Source of the DNA: DATAZK01 sp965199805
GTDB lineage: Bacteria; Actinomycetota; Actinomycetes; Frankiales; Frankiaceae
NCBI GenBank assembly: GCA_965199805.1
Contig: CBDATO010000001.1
Span: 620,001 to 684,000, forward strand
DNA length: 64,000 nt
Direction of reading: 5' to 3'
Shown: piece after piece, positions 25,308 through 33,518 of the stretch
How positions within the stretch are numbered: position 1 is the stretch's first letter
How the letters are laid out: the number at the start of each line of letters is the position of its first letter
Notes under the pieces: generated by a model
The model's input: only the letters and a program-made list of their open reading frames with translations
The model's database searches: none
What the model was told of the DNA's origin: nothing
Position numbers and translations under genes: made by a program

Positions 25308-25384
25308 GGGACGAGCCAGTTCGTCTTCCCCCGCTCGCACTGTAGCCCAGGACGTCGCCGGGGAGTGCTTCGACAATGCGAACT

Positions 25385-25394
25385 CACCCGAATG
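25385..25394 (+). promoter_or_regulatory. CACCCGWWYG decamer between divergent operons
   Basis: CACCCGAATG lies 78 nt from the GT2 start (25307, minus) and 150 nt from the GH16 start (25544, plus), where it could serve either operon. Confidence 0.3.
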
Positions 25395-25543
25395 GCGCGC
25401 GCACCGACACGCACTTTGCCCGGAGATTAATTTTCGGCGTCGCAGGGGTATCCGTGCAGCGCAGTGGGGGCTCCATCGGGGCGATCCGGACCGATTGCGG
25501 CGGAACCGTCCGATGCGCCGCGAAGGCTTGTAGGTTCCGCCGG

Positions 25544-26380
25544 GTGACTTCGACCTCCCCCCGCCGAGCCACGCGACCCGCCCGACGACGATGGCTTGCG
25601 GCCGTCCTGGCCACCGGCCTGACGCTCGCCGCGGCAGCCGTGGGCGGCGTCGCCACCGACGCGACGAGTGCGTCCGCCGCAAGCGCGAGCCCGTCCGGGC
25701 TCCCCCTGCCGGCCGACGTGCTCAAGACCTGGAAGCTGACATTCCGGGACGACTTCACCGGTTCGTCGCTGTCCCCGGCCTGGGGCTACCCTTACACTGG
25801 CCACCCAGACGCTTACACAACGTGGTCGCCATCCCATGTCGGTGTTCGCGACGGGAAGCTCGTGATCTCCGAGTACCGGGAGAACGGGAAGTTCGTCACG
25901 GGCGGCGTTGCCCTGTCTCCGTCCCAGACCTACGGCAACTTCCAGATACGGATGCGAGTGGACAAGAGCGACGACATGACCTACGCGGTGCTGCTCTGGC
26001 CGTCGAAGGGTTGGCCGCCGGAGATCGACATCGCCGAGGACGGCGGTGGCAGGCGCCAGTCGAACGCCTCGACCCTGATCTACGGGGCACCCACGCCCCG
26101 CACGCAGATCCAGTCGAAGGCGTTCACGGATTTCAGCCAGTGGCACACGGTCGGCGTCGAGTGGTCGCCCGGCAAGGTGGCCTACACGCTGGACGGCAGG
26201 AAGTACGGCGAGGTGACCGGCTGGAAGGTGCCGAGCCAGCCGATGTTCCTGGCGATCCAGACGCAGTCGGGGGGCTGTCAGAAAGGCTGGGTCAACCGAC
26301 CCTACGGATGTCCGTCAGCGGGCATCCCTCCCGTCGCGAATCTCGAGGTTGATTGGGTTGCCGTCTACACACCGCGATGA
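25544..26380 (+). CDS. Secreted GH16 glucanase-like enzyme, divergent member
   Basis: The 278-aa product from GTG 25544 has an Arg-rich n-region (SPRRATRPARRR), a hydrophobic core and an Ala-rich cleavage region, with no lipobox. The GH16 domain has E160-I-D162-I-A-E165. It is the least similar of the four GH16 proteins in the window (PEIDIAED instead of GEVDFAED, and a different Cys loop with NRPYGCP). It starts a + strand operon with three membrane-protein genes (gap to the next gene 13 nt), tying this hydrolase or transglycosidase to an apparent transport or transferase unit. Confidence 0.86.
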   Translation: MTSTSPRRATRPARRRWLAAVLATGLTLAAAAVGGVATDATSASAASASPSGLPLPADVLKTWKLTFRDDFTGSSLSPAWGYPYTGHPDAYTTWSPSHVGVRDGKLVISEYRENGKFVTGGVALSPSQTYGNFQIRMRVDKSDDMTYAVLLWPSKGWPPEIDIAEDGGGRRQSNASTLIYGAPTPRTQIQSKAFTDFSQWHTVGVEWSPGKVAYTLDGRKYGEVTGWKVPSQPMFLAIQTQSGGCQKGWVNRPYGCPSAGIPPVANLEVDWVAVYTPR

Positions 26381-26393
26381 CGTTCCCGCATCG

Positions 26394-26777
26394 ATGCCGG
26401 CGAACGGCGTGGTCACGGCCGAATGGGTCGCGCTCACGCTCGCTGCACTCGTCGCGCTCCTGGTGCCCGTGCTCGCGGCGGCCGATGTCGACTCGCCGAT
26501 CCGGGCGGCACTCGCGGTGCTGTCGGCCTTCCTCGTGCCCGGCGTCCCGATCAGCCTGCTGCTCCGCCTCGATCCGGAGCAGCAGCTCATCGCCGCACCC
26601 GCCGTCAGCTTGTCCGCGCTCGCGGTGGTGTCCGTCGCCTTCCTGCTCGGCCACGCCTGGCATCCGCTCGGCATCCAGATCGTCCTGTCGGCGATAGGGC
26701 TGGTGGCCACGGTGCCGGCGGCGGGTCTCGTACGCGGCCGGAGTCGCAGCAGTCGGGCCCCTCGGATCGCGGCATGA
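26394..26777 (+). CDS. Small membrane protein with four hydrophobic segments
   Basis: 127 aa from ATG 26394 (MPANGVVTAEWVAL). There are about four hydrophobic helices, a mid-protein PGVPISLLLRLDP turn and a basic C-terminus. No family was recognised with confidence; the look recalls a fragment of a DUF1616-like protein. It sits between a GH16 gene (13-nt gap) and a large membrane protein (ATGA overlap), so it is likely a small partner of the latter. Confidence 0.65.
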   Translation: MPANGVVTAEWVALTLAALVALLVPVLAAADVDSPIRAALAVLSAFLVPGVPISLLLRLDPEQQLIAAPAVSLSALAVVSVAFLLGHAWHPLGIQIVLSAIGLVATVPAAGLVRGRSRSSRAPRIAA

Positions 26778-28570
26778 CCGTCCGGCTGGACAGCCCGCCG
26801 CGGGTCGACCCGCCGCAGGCCGAGCCGCCGGCCCGGCCCTGGCGCGGCCCGGTGAGCGGGCTGCTGGTCGTCGCCGCGATCGTGCTATGGGCGCTCGCCA
26901 CCCAGGCGATCAACCTCGACGCGATGACCTCGCGCGGCCTCATCTCCGTCGTCGGGGCTCGCTACGTCGCCGCGCTGGTGCTGCTGGCCGTGGCCGCGGG
27001 GCTCGAGCTCACCCGCCCCCGGGTCAGCAACTGGGCGCTGGCCGCCATCGCCGTCGCCCTGGTCGTCGTGCTCTACGGGGTGCTCAACGTCACCGAGGGC
27101 GAGGCCAGCCTCACCACCGGCTGGCTGCACGTCGGCTTCAGCGACTACATCGAGGCCAACGGCAGCATCGCCAAGAGCTTCGACGCCCGCTTCAGCTGGC
27201 CCGGCTTCTTCGCCGGCGCCGCCGTCGTCGCGAAGATGGCGGGCTGGAGCAACCCGGCACCGCTGATGCTGTGGGCGCCGGTGGTCCTGAACGCGCTCGC
27301 CATCCTGCCGGTCTTCACCATCGGCCGCGCCATCAGTGCGAGCCGGCGCATCGCCTGGCTCGGCGTCCTGCTCTACTTCTGCGGCAACTGGTTCGCCCAG
27401 GACTACTTCGCCCCGCAGGCCGTCGGCTTCCTGCTCTTCATCTCGGTGCTGGCCCTGCTGCTCGCGTATCGGCGACCGCCGGACCCGGTGACGGACGGTC
27501 CGCCCGCCGGCGCCACCGTCGTCCAGCGGGTGGTCGGTTACGTCAGCTTCCGCCCGCAGCGGCGCGCCGACGTGAGCGCCGGGCAGGCCCTCGCCCTCGA
27601 AGCGGTGCTGGTGCTGCTCATCACCGGCGCCGTGGTCACCCACCAGCTCACGCCCGTGGCGATGATCCTGACGTTGATCGCGCTGGCCGTGCTGCGCGGC
27701 ACCCGGGCCCGCGGGCTGTGGTTCGCCGCGGTGCTGATCTTCCTGGTCTGGTTCAGCTACGGCGCGCTCGACTACTGGAGCGGCCACCTCGACAGCATCA
27801 TCGGCTCCTTCGGGAAGGTCGGGGCGACGTTCGAGTCCTCCGTCGGCACGCGCGTGACCCGCGGCAACCCGACCTACCAGCAGATGCAGAGCCTGCGCGT
27901 CGTGCTGGCGATCGTCTTCTGCATCGGCGCCCTGCTCGGCGTCTTCCGGCTGCGGCGCAAGGGCAGTGCCCTGCTGTGGCTGGCGCTGGGCTTCAGCTCG
28001 TTCGCTCTCGTCGGCCTGCAGAGCTACGGCGGCGAGGTCGCCATCCGCACGATGCTCTTCGCGTTGCCCGTCCTGGCACCGCTGACCGCGGTCGGCATCG
28101 CCCCGTTGCTGGTGCTGCGCCGGCAGATCGGCATCGTCACGACAGCAGTGGTGATCCTCGCGGGCGGCGTCGCCGTCACGGCGGCGCGCGGAGCCAATGC
28201 CGGCTTCGAACGCGTCCCGCCGGACGTCGTCACCGCCAACCAGATCCTGGACAACCGCCTGAAGCCGAACCAGACGCTCGGGTCGCTGCAGTACTACGGC
28301 GTGCTCGGCGACCGCAACATCCGGGTGCTCCGCGCGATCTACTTCAACGAGGGGCAGTGCGTGGTCAACCCGGTGCCGTGCGCGCTCGACGAGCGTCCCA
28401 CCTACGTGATCATCTCCTCCACCGAGGACACGTACGGGGTGCTCGCGTGGGGCAAGCCGAAGGGCTGGACCCGCGAGGTCGTCCGCGGACTGGCGGCGAG
28501 CGGGCAGTACCGCATCATCTACGACGGCAAGGACGCACAGCTGCTCGAGCGGACGGACGTGACGCCATGA
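26774..28570 (+). CDS. Large polytopic membrane protein, GT-C-like
   Basis: The 598-aa protein starts at ATG 26774, overlapping the previous stop by 4 nt. About 12 transmembrane helices run to residue ~460, followed by a soluble extracytoplasmic domain of about 130 residues (FERVPPDVVTANQIL..., with a Cys pair in GQCVVNPVPCALDE). The layout (many helices, a long first outer loop, C-terminal globular part) fits GT-C polyprenyl-phosphate-sugar transferases or a polymerase-like protein. I cannot point to a firm catalytic motif; an acidic loop residue (e.g. GFSDYIEANG) may serve. It probably adds a sugar on the outer face. Confidence 0.75.
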   Translation: MTVRLDSPPRVDPPQAEPPARPWRGPVSGLLVVAAIVLWALATQAINLDAMTSRGLISVVGARYVAALVLLAVAAGLELTRPRVSNWALAAIAVALVVVLYGVLNVTEGEASLTTGWLHVGFSDYIEANGSIAKSFDARFSWPGFFAGAAVVAKMAGWSNPAPLMLWAPVVLNALAILPVFTIGRAISASRRIAWLGVLLYFCGNWFAQDYFAPQAVGFLLFISVLALLLAYRRPPDPVTDGPPAGATVVQRVVGYVSFRPQRRADVSAGQALALEAVLVLLITGAVVTHQLTPVAMILTLIALAVLRGTRARGLWFAAVLIFLVWFSYGALDYWSGHLDSIIGSFGKVGATFESSVGTRVTRGNPTYQQMQSLRVVLAIVFCIGALLGVFRLRRKGSALLWLALGFSSFALVGLQSYGGEVAIRTMLFALPVLAPLTAVGIAPLLVLRRQIGIVTTAVVILAGGVAVTAARGANAGFERVPPDVVTANQILDNRLKPNQTLGSLQYYGVLGDRNIRVLRAIYFNEGQCVVNPVPCALDERPTYVIISSTEDTYGVLAWGKPKGWTREVVRGLAASGQYRIIYDGKDAQLLERTDVTP

Positions 28571-28779
28571 GCTTCGTCTTCGGGGCCGCGGGGATCATCC
28601 TGACGGTGCTTGCCCTCGCCTGCGTCGGCGGGCTCGAGGTCCTGCGTGAGACCGCGAGCGAGCACAGCACCCGGCAGGTCGCGTCACGCCTGACCCGGCG
28701 TCAGCTGTTCCTGGCGTTGGTGGTGCTGACGGTGCTGCTCCTCGCCCAGCTGGTCGCCCGCATTGCCCACTTCACCTGA
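28567..28779 (+). CDS. Small two-helix membrane protein
   Basis: 70 aa, starting at ATG 28567 inside the previous gene's stop (ATGA overlap). Two hydrophobic helices (about 3-22 and 46-66) are joined by a charged cytosolic loop (REtASEHSTRQVASRLTRRQ). It is the last gene of the 25544-28779 operon. Its 3' end overlaps the convergent Cys/His-rich gene by 8 nt. No known family. Confidence 0.65.
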   Translation: MSFVFGAAGIILTVLALACVGGLEVLRETASEHSTRQVASRLTRRQLFLALVVLTVLLLAQLVARIAHFT

Positions 28780-28933
28780 CGTCGGGCTCGCGTGGTCGGC
28801 GCCGCAATGAGGGCAGGCCGGGCCGGAAGCGGGTGCATTCGCAGCTCGCACAGTCCGACCCCGACCGGTAATGCCGGTGGACCTGGTGCGAATGCCCGCA
28901 ACGACACGAGAAAGCAGGTAGAGAACTCTTCAT
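28772..28933 (-). CDS. Cys/His-rich mini-protein, copy B (putative zinc-binding)
   Basis: 53 aa, ATG 28933 to TGA 28772. Residues 10-37 repeat the copy A motif: CxCGH, HRHYR, GSDCxSCxC and FR. The ligands are Cys 10, 12, 28, 31 and 33 and His 14, 19 and 21, with spacing identical to copy A at 7757-7933. The tail is short and Arg-rich (RRRPREPDVR) instead of Ala/Pro-rich. The gap after the Lsr2-like gene is only 13 nt, so the two are almost certainly co-transcribed and possibly coupled. It is too small for an enzyme; a zinc knuckle acting on nucleic acid or protein is the natural guess. Confidence 0.68.
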   Translation of the reverse strand: MKSSLPAFSCRCGHSHQVHRHYRSGSDCASCECTRFRPGLPSLRRRPREPDVR

Positions 28934-28946
28934 TGAGTCTCGGGCG

Positions 28947-29141
28947 TCAGACGGTGCGGGCAGCAGCGATGTAGGGCGCCAGCGCAGACCGCAGGTCGAG
29001 CGCCTTCGGGCCGGTGACGACGTAGTGCCGCCCGTCCAGCATCAGCGTGGCCTCGGCGCCGTCCGCACCGTCCACCGGTGCGACGGCCGGACGCCGAGCG
29101 CCCCGCCCATTCGGCCTGCGGTTGGAAACCTCACCAGCCAT
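28947..29141 (-). CDS. Lsr2-dimerisation-domain-like mini-protein
   Basis: 64 aa from ATG 29141, with GGGGGAG 3-9 nt upstream. The N-terminal half is Arg/Pro/Gly-rich and basic (SNRRPNGRGARRP). The C-terminal half, ATLMLDGRHYVVTGPKALD followed by LRSALAPYIAAAR, has the Lsr2 N-domain pattern (LDGxxYxx, then a helix LRxxLxPYxxxAR). It is a paralog of the protein at 6276-6485. The Lsr2 DNA-binding half with its RGR AT-hook is missing, although the N-terminal NGRGAR could mimic such a hook. Possible roles are modulation of Lsr2 oligomers or a minimal nucleoid protein. An inverted repeat lies about 70-95 nt upstream. Confidence 0.6.
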   Translation of the reverse strand: MAGEVSNRRPNGRGARRPAVAPVDGADGAEATLMLDGRHYVVTGPKALDLRSALAPYIAAARTV

Positions 29142-29208
29142 GACTCCCCCAAGTCTGTGCGGAATGTGGTCTGAGGGGACTGTCTCACGGATTTGTTTCG
29201 GCGCGGCA

Positions 29209-29236
29209 AATCTCTTCGAATTACCTGAAAGAGATT
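29209..29236. promoter_or_regulatory. 8-bp inverted repeat in an AT-rich patch
   Basis: AATCTCTT (29209-29216) is mirrored by AAGAGATT (29229-29236). It lies between the Lsr2-like gene start (29141) and the end of the DUF218 gene (29263), both on the minus strand. The AT-rich context is unusual here. It could be an operator or promoter of the Lsr2-like/Cys-His pair, or a weak terminator of the DUF218 gene. Confidence 0.35.
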
Positions 29237-29262
29237 GCGGGCATCAAACCGGCGGATCGACG

Positions 29263-29808
29263 TCAGCAGTCGCGCTGCAGGATCTCCGCCTTGCCGAGCG
29301 CCGCCCACTCGTACGCGATCGCATACGGCCACCGCGTCACCGGCAGCCGGGTGCTCACGTAGGCGATGTCGACGTCGGTGCACCGCTTGAAGCGCACCCG
29401 CGCGCGCGTGACCTGGTCAGGGGTGGTGACGACGATCAGCGAGGTCCAGCCGTACTGCTTCGCCAGCTCCGCCGCCTTGCGGGCCTCGCCCTGGGTCGTC
29501 GTCGGGATCGGGTAGAAGCAGATGATCCGGACGCCCGGGATCGGGGCGGGACACCCCGTGTTGGGGTCGGAGACGACGAGGTTGCGCGAGAAACCCTGCT
29601 TTGCGAGCTCCACCGCCTTGTCGAGCCGCGGACCGTAGCCACCGAGCGAGACGATCGCGTCGACGCGGCGCGGCTCGTTGCGCGCCGGGAAGATGAAGAG
29701 GGTCAGGGTGCCGGCCACGAAGACGGCCACCAGCGCGGCGATCGTCGTGACGACGATCCGGAACCTGCGGGAGCGTCTGCGACGCGGTTGAAGGGGCGAT
29801 TCGCTCAC
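29263..29808 (-). CDS. DUF218/YdcF-like membrane-anchored protein
   Basis: 181 aa from GTG 29808, overlapping the stop of the beta-propeller gene (GTGA). An Arg-rich N-terminus and one transmembrane helix (about 18-40) are followed by an extracytoplasmic DUF218 domain: VDAIVSLGG, LDKAVELAKQGFSRNLVVSD, TTTQGEARKAAELAKQYGW and LIVVTTPDQVTRARVRF. The family includes SanA, ElyC and YdcF, linked to envelope polysaccharide and lipid-carrier homeostasis. It has two Cys (GCPAPIPGVRIIC) that could form a disulfide. It is the last gene of an operon with the LamG protein. Confidence 0.8.
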   Translation of the reverse strand: MSESPLQPRRRRSRRFRIVVTTIAALVAVFVAGTLTLFIFPARNEPRRVDAIVSLGGYGPRLDKAVELAKQGFSRNLVVSDPNTGCPAPIPGVRIICFYPIPTTTQGEARKAAELAKQYGWTSLIVVTTPDQVTRARVRFKRCTDVDIAYVSTRLPVTRWPYAIAYEWAALGKAEILQRDC

Positions 29809-32219
29809 TGCGAGGTCATGATGGTGCGCATCGGCGTCCCGTTGAGCGGGTTCGACTGCACCATGACCTCGTCGATGTCACCGACGAAGCCGGCGTTCGC
29901 GGGCCGCTGCGGCCAGCCGGCCAGGGTGTCGGGGCCGAGCCGCCACCAGCCCTTGAAGGCCGCACCCGAGGTGGCGTACGGGTTGCTCGCGACCATGTTG
30001 CCGTCGATGTAGAGCCGCATCCCGAGCGACGAGTCCATGTTCATGACGACGTAGTGCCAGGTGCCGTCGTTGTAGGACTGCGGGGTCCACAGGTACTGCT
30101 GACCGGCCGCGCCGTTGGTGCCGTAGATCAGCTGGCCGGAGTTGGTCATGTAGAGCACCCGGTCGGACTTGGTGCTGGAGCCGTTCTGGCTGTTGCCGAA
30201 GCCGATGATCTGCCCGCCGCGGCTGGTGTTGGTGCGGATCCACAGGCCCACCGCGAAGCGGTTGGGGCCGTTGGTCGCAGCGGCGGCGGAGAAGACGTTG
30301 CCGAACTGGCCGTTCGCGGTGCCGAGGTGGATGGCGCTGTTGCCGGGCACGGCCGACAGGATGTGCACGTTGAGCGCGCCGGAGTAGGTGCCGTTGCGCT
30401 TGTAGCCGCTCGCGTCGGCGGCCACCGTGTTGCCGGGGAACTCGCCGAGCCGCCAGTACAGCCAGGTCGGACCCGCAGCCTTGACCGTGGCCGGGTAGTT
30501 GCCCGACACGGTGGCCGAGACGGTGATGCGGCCCGAGCGGGTGACGCCGCCGGCCTCGTCGACGGCGTCGATCTCGTAGTAGTGCGGGCCGGCGGTGAGG
30601 CCGGAGTCGCGCACAACGTACTGCGGCGAACGCCAGAAGTGCGCCTGCACGGGGCCGATCGTGGCGATCGGGGTGGTGCCGCCGTCGCGGTAGACCCGGT
30701 AGGTGAGCCCGCTCGAGTCGGGGTCCCAGCTGCCGGCGAACATCAGCACGGCCTTGCCACCCGGCTGCAGCGAGCCGAACGCGCTGCTCACGGCCACCGG
30801 CTTGGCGCGGGCGCTGCCGGCCATGAAGCGGGTGATGCCCTGCTGCGCCGCACCGTTGACGGTGGTGAACTGGCCGGCGACATAGAGGTTGGCGCCGTCG
30901 CTGACGAGCGCCCGGGGGCCGAGCTCGTTGACAGCCTTGCCGTCGGTCGGGCCGGCGTTCGTGGTGGGGAACCAGTCGAGCAGCGCGCCGTTGCTGGTCT
31001 GCTCCCCCATCAGGTGGTGCCAGCTGCTCGGCCCGGTGTTGGCGCCGCTGGTGCCGCCGGTGGTGAGCGTCGCCTGGCCGAAGCCGCGGATCGCCGAGCA
31101 GTCGTGGGCGTGCGAGCCGCCGTAGAGCACGCCGCCGACGACCGCGATGGCCTGGGTGGCGCCGAGGCAGTTGTCCTTCCACACCTGGCGGCCGGTGACC
31201 GGGTTGAAGGCGAGCGTGCCGTCGAACCAGCCGCCGCCGGTGCCTTCGGCCGCGGCGAAGACGTTGGTGCCGTCCGTGGTCAAGGCCTTGATGTCGGAGT
31301 GGAACTTGCAGCCGAGGCCGCAGGTGGTGATCAGGGCGTCGAGCGGACCGTTGGTACGCCCGTCCGCGACGGAGGTGTCGACGGCGGCCAGTGCGCGGCG
31401 GGCCACGCCGTTCACCGTCTCGAAGTTGCCGCCCACGATCAGCGAGTTGGTGCTCGGCGCGAGGAGCAGCGCGTTCACGGCGGTGTTCGCGTCGAACGTC
31501 GGTGACCACGCGGGGTCGACGACCCCCGGCGTGGTGCTGGTGGCCGACGTGACCCGGCCGAGGTTGATGAGCGGCACCCCGCCGAGGCTGGTGAACCCGC
31601 CGCCGACGTACACGGTCTCGCTGTCGGCGGAGACGGTGATCGCGCGGACCCCGACCAGGCCGACGCCGCCCACCGCCGGCTTCCAGGCGCTGATCAGCGG
31701 ATAGCCGGGCCGGGTCAGGTCAAACGCAGCGATCTTGTAGTAGCTGGAGTCGTTGTCGACCTTGACGAACTGACCACCGATGTAGAGCGTCCTGCCGTCC
31801 GGCGAGACCGTCATCGCGCTGACCTGGCCGCTGACCTGGTGCGTGAACGTCGTGTCAAGGGTGCCGTCGGCGGTCTTGAAGGCGGCAATGTTGAACGCCG
31901 TGCGTGAGGCGGGGTCCCCGGCGGACGCACCCGGCGGCCGGACGCTGTCGAAGGTGCCGCCGGCGAACACCCGGCCGCCGCCCACGTTCGCGTACGCGAG
32001 CGACCACACCGTGCCGTTCGTCTGCCACATGGCGCTGTTCAGCGACGTGAGGGTCGGCGCCGTACTCGGGACGCCGGGGGCGGCCGGCTCCGGGGCCACG
32101 GGCACGACCGGCCGTACCGCCGCGCCGGCCGGCACCGCCGCCACCAGGCCCGTGACCGAGGCGACGGCCAGGCCGCCGACGACCAGCAGGGCGCGGGAAC
32201 GGCGCAACAGGTACAACAT
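29805..32219 (-). CDS. Secreted beta-propeller protein with C-terminal LamG domain (paralog 1)
   Basis: 804 aa from ATG 32219 (GTGAGGATCAAG upstream); ATG 32246 would add nine residues. The signal peptide runs to about residue 35. A seven-bladed-type propeller of ~430 residues follows, with repeated SPDGRTLYIGGQF, VNGVARRALAAVD and GTNVFAAAEGTGGGWFDGT motifs. Next come an Fn3-like domain (SGLTYRVYRDGG...VRDSGLTAGPHYYEIDAVDEAG) and a LamG/concanavalin domain (YWRLGEFPG, DGTWHYVVMNMD, LYIDG, GFVGDIDEVMVQ). It probably binds carbohydrate as a matrix or wall protein. Paralogs lie at 35132-37498 and 54570-56984. It is coupled to the DUF218 gene by overlap. Confidence 0.85.
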   Translation of the reverse strand: MLYLLRRSRALLVVGGLAVASVTGLVAAVPAGAAVRPVVPVAPEPAAPGVPSTAPTLTSLNSAMWQTNGTVWSLAYANVGGGRVFAGGTFDSVRPPGASAGDPASRTAFNIAAFKTADGTLDTTFTHQVSGQVSAMTVSPDGRTLYIGGQFVKVDNDSSYYKIAAFDLTRPGYPLISAWKPAVGGVGLVGVRAITVSADSETVYVGGGFTSLGGVPLINLGRVTSATSTTPGVVDPAWSPTFDANTAVNALLLAPSTNSLIVGGNFETVNGVARRALAAVDTSVADGRTNGPLDALITTCGLGCKFHSDIKALTTDGTNVFAAAEGTGGGWFDGTLAFNPVTGRQVWKDNCLGATQAIAVVGGVLYGGSHAHDCSAIRGFGQATLTTGGTSGANTGPSSWHHLMGEQTSNGALLDWFPTTNAGPTDGKAVNELGPRALVSDGANLYVAGQFTTVNGAAQQGITRFMAGSARAKPVAVSSAFGSLQPGGKAVLMFAGSWDPDSSGLTYRVYRDGGTTPIATIGPVQAHFWRSPQYVVRDSGLTAGPHYYEIDAVDEAGGVTRSGRITVSATVSGNYPATVKAAGPTWLYWRLGEFPGNTVAADASGYKRNGTYSGALNVHILSAVPGNSAIHLGTANGQFGNVFSAAAATNGPNRFAVGLWIRTNTSRGGQIIGFGNSQNGSSTKSDRVLYMTNSGQLIYGTNGAAGQQYLWTPQSYNDGTWHYVVMNMDSSLGMRLYIDGNMVASNPYATSGAAFKGWWRLGPDTLAGWPQRPANAGFVGDIDEVMVQSNPLNGTPMRTIMTSQ

Positions 32220-32321
32220 CTTGATCCTCACGACACGGCCCGACATTTCCGCCTTGTAAACCCGACGGTACGCAGCCCTGTGACGCAAGATCGATCTCAG
32301 GGTCGGGCTGTCAGCGACCTC

Positions 32322-33518
32322 TCAGTCACTGGTCGGGCATCGGGCCGACGGCGTGAGCGGGTTCTCGGTGCCGATCTCGAGCGCGTCGAGCAGCCGCCCG
32401 GCGCTGCCCGAGTCGGCATAGGCGTGCAACTGCGAACGCATCCGGCCACGCAGCTGCGACCACTGCGGGTCGTGCGCATCGGCCAAGGCGCCGTCCAGCT
32501 CTGAACCCTCGCGGACGAGCCGGCCCGGGATCCAGGCCTCGTACGGCTCGAGGTTGAAGCCGCGGTTGTGCCGGTACTCCTCGAGGTCGGGGAAGAAGAT
32601 GACCACGGGCCGGTCGAGCAGCAGGTAATCGACCCATACCGAGGAGATGTCGGTGATCAGCCCGTCGGAGCCGGCCAGCAGCTCGTACAGCGAGACCCCG
32701 GCCCGGCGCAGGTCGGCGTCGGTGATCAGCTGGATGTGGGAGAGCTCAAGCTGGAAGTCGTCGGACGCGAGCGGGTGCGCCTTCAGGATGACGCGCCGGT
32801 CCTCCGCGGCGAGCTGCTCGTTCAGCGCCACCAGCTCCGCCGTCGACATCAGCAGGCCCGCGTAGTCCTCGGACGAGTCCTGCCGCTTCGCCCCGCGCAC
32901 GGCGGTGCGGTAGGTGGGCAGCCACACCCAGATGTCCTCGTCGTGCGACAGCCCCAGCAGTGTGCGTACGCGCTTCGGGTCGGCGGCCAGCATCCGGTCA
33001 TTGCGCGGCACGCCGGTGATGAGCACCGAGCGCGGGTCGATGCCGAACTCGCTCGCCCGGTAGGCCCGGCCGATCGTCGAGCAGACGGTGGCGAAATCGG
33101 CGTGGGTGACGCCGCTGCGGTCGAACCGGCCGACCGGCTTGCAGGGCGGCTCGCCGTGCCACATGTTCACCACGACCTGGCCCTCGGGGGTCGGCCGGCT
33201 GCCGAACACGCCGTGGGTGGTGAAAACGAACGGTGCCGTGAAGTACGCGCGCATGCCGGCGATGGAGCGGCGCAGGTGCACGCTCACGTCGTAGTTCCAC
33301 CGCTTGGCCGCCCACACCTGGCTCATCGGCGAGTCCACCAGGATGGTGGGACGGATGCCGCGGGCGACCAGCTCGTCGGCGAGGGAGATCACCGAGTCGT
33401 CCAAGTCGGGCAGGCTGTGCAGTACAATGGCGCCCGACTTCGGCAGCACGTGGTTGACCGCCGCGATGGCGATGTCGCCCGGGTTGCGCGGGTCGAGCGG
33501 CTCGCTGGCACGCAGCAT
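32322..33518 (-). CDS. TagF/TagB-like CDP-polyol:glycan glycerophosphotransferase
   Basis: The 398-aa protein fits the CDP-glycerol/CDP-ribitol glycerophosphotransferase family (GT-B fold). Visible family motifs are VNMWHGEPPCKPVG (catalytic His), DIWVWLPTYR and ILKAHP. LITDISSVWVDYLLLDRPVVIFFPD gives the CDP-binding S/T-D-x-S-S region. It would transfer polyol-phosphate from a CDP donor to a glycan or a growing teichoic-acid-like chain. The start codon follows the TAG stop of the CDP-ribitol synthase with no gap (TAGATG). That strongly implies the donor is CDP-ribitol or a close relative. It lacks the long N-terminal extension of full TagF polymerases, so it may be a single-addition enzyme. 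Confidence 0.85.
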   Translation of the reverse strand: MLRASEPLDPRNPGDIAIAAVNHVLPKSGAIVLHSLPDLDDSVISLADELVARGIRPTILVDSPMSQVWAAKRWNYDVSVHLRRSIAGMRAYFTAPFVFTTHGVFGSRPTPEGQVVVNMWHGEPPCKPVGRFDRSGVTHADFATVCSTIGRAYRASEFGIDPRSVLITGVPRNDRMLAADPKRVRTLLGLSHDEDIWVWLPTYRTAVRGAKRQDSSEDYAGLLMSTAELVALNEQLAAEDRRVILKAHPLASDDFQLELSHIQLITDADLRRAGVSLYELLAGSDGLITDISSVWVDYLLLDRPVVIFFPDLEEYRHNRGFNLEPYEAWIPGRLVREGSELDGALADAHDPQWSQLRGRMRSQLHAYADSGSAGRLLDALEIGTENPLTPSARCPTSD

